Shown: in pieces, positions 60,232 to 64,000 of the stretch
How the letters are laid out: each line of letters begins with the position of its first letter
Numbering within the stretch: position 1 is the stretch's first letter
Assembly (NCBI GenBank): GCA_034509735.1
Contig: JACGWO010000001.1
Location: forward strand, 12,602,854-12,666,853
Source: Sesamum alatum
Lineage: Eukaryota; Streptophyta; Magnoliopsida; Lamiales; Pedaliaceae
Length of the DNA stretch: 64,000 bases
Reading direction: 5' to 3'
Program-made: the position numbers and the translations under genes
The notes under the pieces: generated by a model
Databases searched by the model: none
Seen by the model: the letters and a program-made list of their open reading frames with translations, nothing else
What the model was told of the DNA's origin: nothing

Positions 60232-60720
60232 TGGGGGGGGGGGGGGAGAGTACCTATTCCATTACTTTGTAAGAGTTTAATATTCTTTTTTATATATATG
60301 AGCTATATAATATCAAGGGTAAATTTGAGCTACCTTTCCTGATATTTGGCATAATTATAAAAATATCCCTCATTGTTTGAGAAATTGCAAATACCCCTTA
60401 AATTGAAGATAATTATGTAGTCCTTATAAAGATGTGAAAAGTACTACTTTATCCTTGTTAAATATTTTATAATTATAAAAAAAAATATTTGAAAAAATAT
60501 AAGAAATTTCTGAAGCTTGGTAAAATAAATAATTGATAGAGAATATTAATTCTTAAAAATATTTAGACAATTTTAAAAAATATATAAAGTTATAGCTTAT
60601 AATCGAAAATGGCGTTTTGTATAGTTCATTACAAAAAATAGATGGAAACCTAACTAAATGAGCTTGTCGTTAAAGCACATTAAAGCTGGGGTTATTTATA
60701 ATTTTCAAAATAACATGAAG
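60232..60720. other. Intergenic sequence with G-run
   Basis: Begins with a long G-run (60232-60246). The remainder is AT-rich with no recognised gene. Confidence 0.4.
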
Positions 60721-60729
60721 TTATTTGTA

Positions 60730-61204
60730 GGGTTAATTGCAATTTTCGTCCTGTAATTATAGGCATTTGGCGTTTTGGTCCATTAAGTTTCTAGGGTAGC
60801 AAAATAGTCCTTTAAATTTTTAATTTTCGTCCTCTGATCACCGGATTTTTTAAAACTCGCCGGAATAATGGCACGCGATTCACACGTGAGGCTTTTAAAC
60901 TCACCGGAAGAAGGGCAATGCGTGAATGTGGTATCACACAAGAAGATCAACCTAATCGCGTGCCATTATTCTGGCAAGTTTTAAAAAATCCAGCGACCAG
61001 AGGACGAAAATCGCGAAAATTGAAAAGTTAAAGGACTATTTTGCTACCCTAGAAACTTAAAGGACCAAAACGCCAAATACCTATAATTACAGGATGGAAA
61101 ATGCAATTAACTGAAAAGTTAAAGGACTATTTTGCTACTCTAGAAACTTAAAGGACCAAAATGCCAAATACCTATAGTTACAGGATGAAAATTGCTATTA
61201 ATCC
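60730..61204. mobile_element. 475-bp Mutator-type MITE in the SCPL copy 4 promoter
   Basis: Starts GGGTTAATTGCAATTTTCG, ends TTGCTATTAATCC; perfect 9-bp duplication TTATTTGTA (60721-60729 and 61205-61213). Long inverted arms around a central region (60840-60990). The right arm is tandemly duplicated (61021-61111 and 61112-61204), so it has one left and two right ends. It ends 149 bp before the ATG at 61354. Confidence 0.85.
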
Positions 61205-61353
61205 TTATTTGTATTTATATCAAATCTTAATAGGGACGATTATAATTTAGCCTAATATTAATATATAACAGTTCAGGTGAGGTGAGGTGAGAACTGAGAA
61301 GACACGCATAGCTTCAACTGCGGTGATCAGCCCAAGAAAGTAAGAGAGACACG

Positions 61354-61526
61354 ATGATGAAATCTTTGTTGCATTTGCTTCTCTGTTTGCTTCTTCTTCT
61401 CACCATCAACACCGTCGCTTCACAATCCATCATCAACAGCCTGCCGGGTTATCCTGGAACTCTGCCTTTCAAACTTGAAACCGGGTCGGTTATTGAAACC
61501 TATATTATATATACTTGAAAGATATG

Positions 61527-61558
<32 letters not shown>

Positions 61559-64000
61559 GTTTGTGGGTTTTGTATGGCTATCTTATTCAAGAAAGTTAGT
61601 GCATGAAATATCAGATATATTGGGGTGGGAGAAGAGGATGAAGTGCAGCTGTTTTACTACTTCATTGAGTCAGAAAATGACCCGCAGACAGACCCTCTGA
61701 TACTGTGGCTCACCGGCGGACCTGGTTGCTCTGGTTTTGCCGCCCTTGTTTATGAAATCGGTGGGGATATATTCTTCTTCTTGTTTCTATTTGCTTCAAT
61801 CATTTATGGGTCTTGGGAGAAATTCTGCCCTGATTTTTGGTGTTTCTTGTAGGCCCATTGGCTTTTGATCTTGAAGCTTTTGATGGACGTTTACCTTCTT
61901 TTATTATAAACCCATATTCATGGACAAAGGTAGCTGTAACAGTCGTTGTTTGATGATCCATCAACTTACTTCAATCGCTCCATGCACGTTAACTGTTTCT
62001 TAAGGGATGATTATTTATGGTTTTCGTGCAGATTGCTAACATAATATTCATAGACTCCCCTGTTGGAACTGGATTCTCCTATGCCACTACTTCACAAGCT
62101 TATAATGATAATTCTGACACTAAATCCGCTGAATATAATTACTCGTTTCTGAGGAAGGTAAGCTTATGCACCAACTATTATCCATCAGCCCCGCAATTAA
62201 TATCTAAACCAGCCCAATATATATCTGCATTAGTTAATAATCGATCTACATGGTTCCGAAAATATTGCAGTGGTTGTTGAATCACCCGAAGTTTATCGAA
62301 AATCGTCTGTACGTTGGTGGTGACTCTTATGGAGGCAAAATTGTTCCCATGGTTGCTCTGGAAATAGCCAAAGGTGGCAATTAATATTTATGACTATGAA
62401 CTTAATTGTGATACTGATTTGCTTTGATTTTTCCCCTCATCAAGAATGAGTTGAACTGAATGCAGGTAATGAAGCTGGAATTGAGCCACGAATGTTACTC
62501 CAAGTAAGTTGAAATTCTATACTCCCACAGTGAGATTGTGTTCCAGTGATACTCATCAGATGATAAGAATGTTGAGGAATTCATGAAGCAGGGATACATT
62601 GTTGGCAATTCAGTTACAGATGGAAATCAGGATGTGAACGAGAGGGTTCCTTATGCCCACAGGATGGCACTCATATCAGATGAATATTTCAAGGTATAGT
62701 TTCTATTCCATTCCCTTCTTTTTTTTTTTTTAGTATCTTTCGGAAAAGATGTTCAATTTTGATGTGATTAATTAGATTTGATATCAAGCTTTGTAGTGTA
62801 GATTTAAGATATGGACCATAAGAGTGCTGAAGTTGTTAATATTGAATCTACATCGGTATGATGGACATGATAAATAAAGGCCTACGTTCGGATTATCAGT
62901 GATTGGATCTGCTCACCGCGAGTCTGCGTTTATGTCATAGCAGATTTGTAAAACCATAATCAGATTTAGAGAGTCACCACTTTTGTTCCATACAAGATTA
63001 CAAAAAGATAACAGGGTAGTTTGTCAATTTCAGCTAGCAAAAAGCAGCTGTAATGGGGAGTATGTGAATCCAGATCCAGATAACACAGAATGCCTTAATG
63101 CTTTACAACTTATCAATGAGGTAAACTTGCATTTTCTTATACTGTCATTTCTTCTGTTTATTTATGAAACGGTTGTTCTTGCACGTAATCAAGTGCAGTG
63201 CACAAGCCATATCAATTTGCTGCACATTCTGGAGCCAATATGCAAGTTCATGTCACCAAGATCGAACGTTTCTCGACCTGTCCAACTACTACTACAAGAC
63301 GGTCCAGTCGATCTCCTTTTACTATCCAAACAAGGGCAACCATGGTGCCGCGTAATATCTGCCTTCCCGTCTAATATATTTTGCCCATGCCCCCATGATA
63401 TATATACACAGTATTGGGTTAAATACAATTTACCCCCTGTGTGAACTAAAATGAGCAATTTAGTCCATTTGAAAAAAAAAAAGCAACATTTTACCCCTTG
63501 TTAACTTAAAAATGAAGCAAAAACACCTTTGACACGTTTCGTGTGTTTCACGACCGATTTTTCTTTGTTTTTAAGTTTTTTTATTTTAAATTCAAAATGA
63601 CATCTATGCCCTTATTTAAAAATCGTTGGATCTTGATTTCAATCTAAGCTCCAAATTTATATAATAGATCAACGGTTTAAATTTGAACAATAGACAAATA
63701 AAATTATTATATCATATATAATTGATATTGATATATATATATATATTTATAATAAGTTAATTGTATATATATAAAAAAATATATCTTTATGTATATATAT
63801 AGAGAGAGAGGGGGGAGAGCAAGGGAGCGGCCGGTGGCAGTGGAACAGGGGAGCAGCCGGCGGCAAGGAGAGGAGGAAAGGGGTGGTGGATCTGGGAGTA
63901 AGGTCAGGAGTGGCGAAAATCTGGGAGGAAAAGAGGATTAGGGGCGCAACATGGGGGGAGGAGGAGGGAGCGCGACGGTGGCGACGGGGAGGAGGGGAAG
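61354..64000 (+). CDS. Serine carboxypeptidase-like protein, copy 4 (3' end outside window)
   Basis: Exons 1-9 are visible: 61354-61484, 61615-61760, 61853-61929, 62032-62157, 62271-62373, 62466-62503, 62592-62693, 63034-63120, 63199-63351 (321 codons, frame open throughout); the last five exons lie beyond 64000. The start is ATG 61354 before a Leu-rich signal peptide ([19 protein letters not shown]); it is three codons shorter in exon 1 than copy 2. Seen: [33 protein letters not shown] with Ser179, GYIVGNS, and the conserved Cys of exons 8-9. FAALVYEIG replaces FSGLVYEIG after the oxyanion loop. Intron 9 contains the start of a Mutator-type element at 63416. Same inferred acyltransferase-like role as copies 1 and 2. 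Whether the gene is intact cannot be judged without the missing exons that carry the Asp and His. Confidence 0.85.
63416..64000. mobile_element. Left part of a Mutator-type element in intron 9 of SCPL copy 4
   Basis: Starts GGGTTAAATACAATTTACCC. The interior becomes GC-rich from about 63810 (GGCCGGTGGCAG, GGCGACGGGGAGG), a layout similar to the element at 58964-60222. The right end is outside the window. Copies 1, 2 and 3 have no insertion at this place. Confidence 0.6.

Overview
The window is nuclear DNA from a flowering plant, most likely a eudicot. The evidence is split genes with GT-AG introns, an AT-rich background, and plant-specific transposable elements (CACTA, Athila-type and other Ty3/gypsy, Ty1/copia, LINE with an RNase H domain, Mutator-type miniature elements). 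I cannot name the species. No rRNA, tRNA, CRISPR array or bacterial-type operon was seen.

The resident genes are a head-to-tail array of serine carboxypeptidase-like (SCPL) genes, all on the + strand: copy 1 (1827-6863, 14 exons, apparently intact), copy 2 (18799-21676, 14 exons, apparently intact), copy 3 (about 34384-46424, a pseudogene lacking exons 1-2 and broken by three insertions) and copy 4 (61354 to beyond the right edge, exons 1-9 visible). From exon 2 on, exon lengths are identical between copies except in the damaged exons of copy 3. The proteins have a signal peptide, a TGGPGCS oxyanion loop, GDSYGG around the nucleophilic Ser, a GDHD box and GAGHTAPEY around the His. GDSY, TGGPGCS and [10 protein letters not shown] point to the acyltransferase-like branch (SCPL clade IA), which moves acyl groups from acyl-glucose esters in the vacuole. 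That assignment is inference from motifs.

Nearly everything else is transposon. 1-1800: two Mutator-type miniature elements upstream of copy 1. 7184-10939: complete non-autonomous CACTA element with a decayed TNPA-like gene. 11925-15160: 5'-truncated LINE. 16330-17010 and 22140-22795: gypsy LTR remnants. 22799-28194: degenerate copia element with one recognisable LTR. 29885-34301: an antisense plant-mobile-domain pseudogene next to a polypurine tract and LTR, probably the 3' half of a Tat-like gypsy element. 34384-46424: SCPL copy 3 carrying a miniature element, a deleted gypsy element and a 7.7-kb Athila-like element with 5-bp target duplication and LTRs about 97% alike. 47296-48048 and 57240-57506: small CACTA derivatives. 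51390-52890: tandem array of an 87-bp unit with a LINE tail inside it. 53160-55760: duplicated AT-rich blocks and C/T-rich repeats. 56148-57069: pogo/Tigger-like remnant. 58964-60222 and 60730-61204: Mutator-type elements with perfect 9-bp target duplications, the second in the promoter region of copy 4.

I saw no clearly new multi-gene system. The most interesting signals are the repeated 14-bp palindrome GGCGTGATCACGCC in the Athila-like element, its in-frame gag-integrase fusion, the antisense plant-mobile-domain gene, the 87-bp dimeric repeat, a conserved GC-AG intron in the SCPL genes and the repeated targeting of SCPL introns by one miniature-element family.
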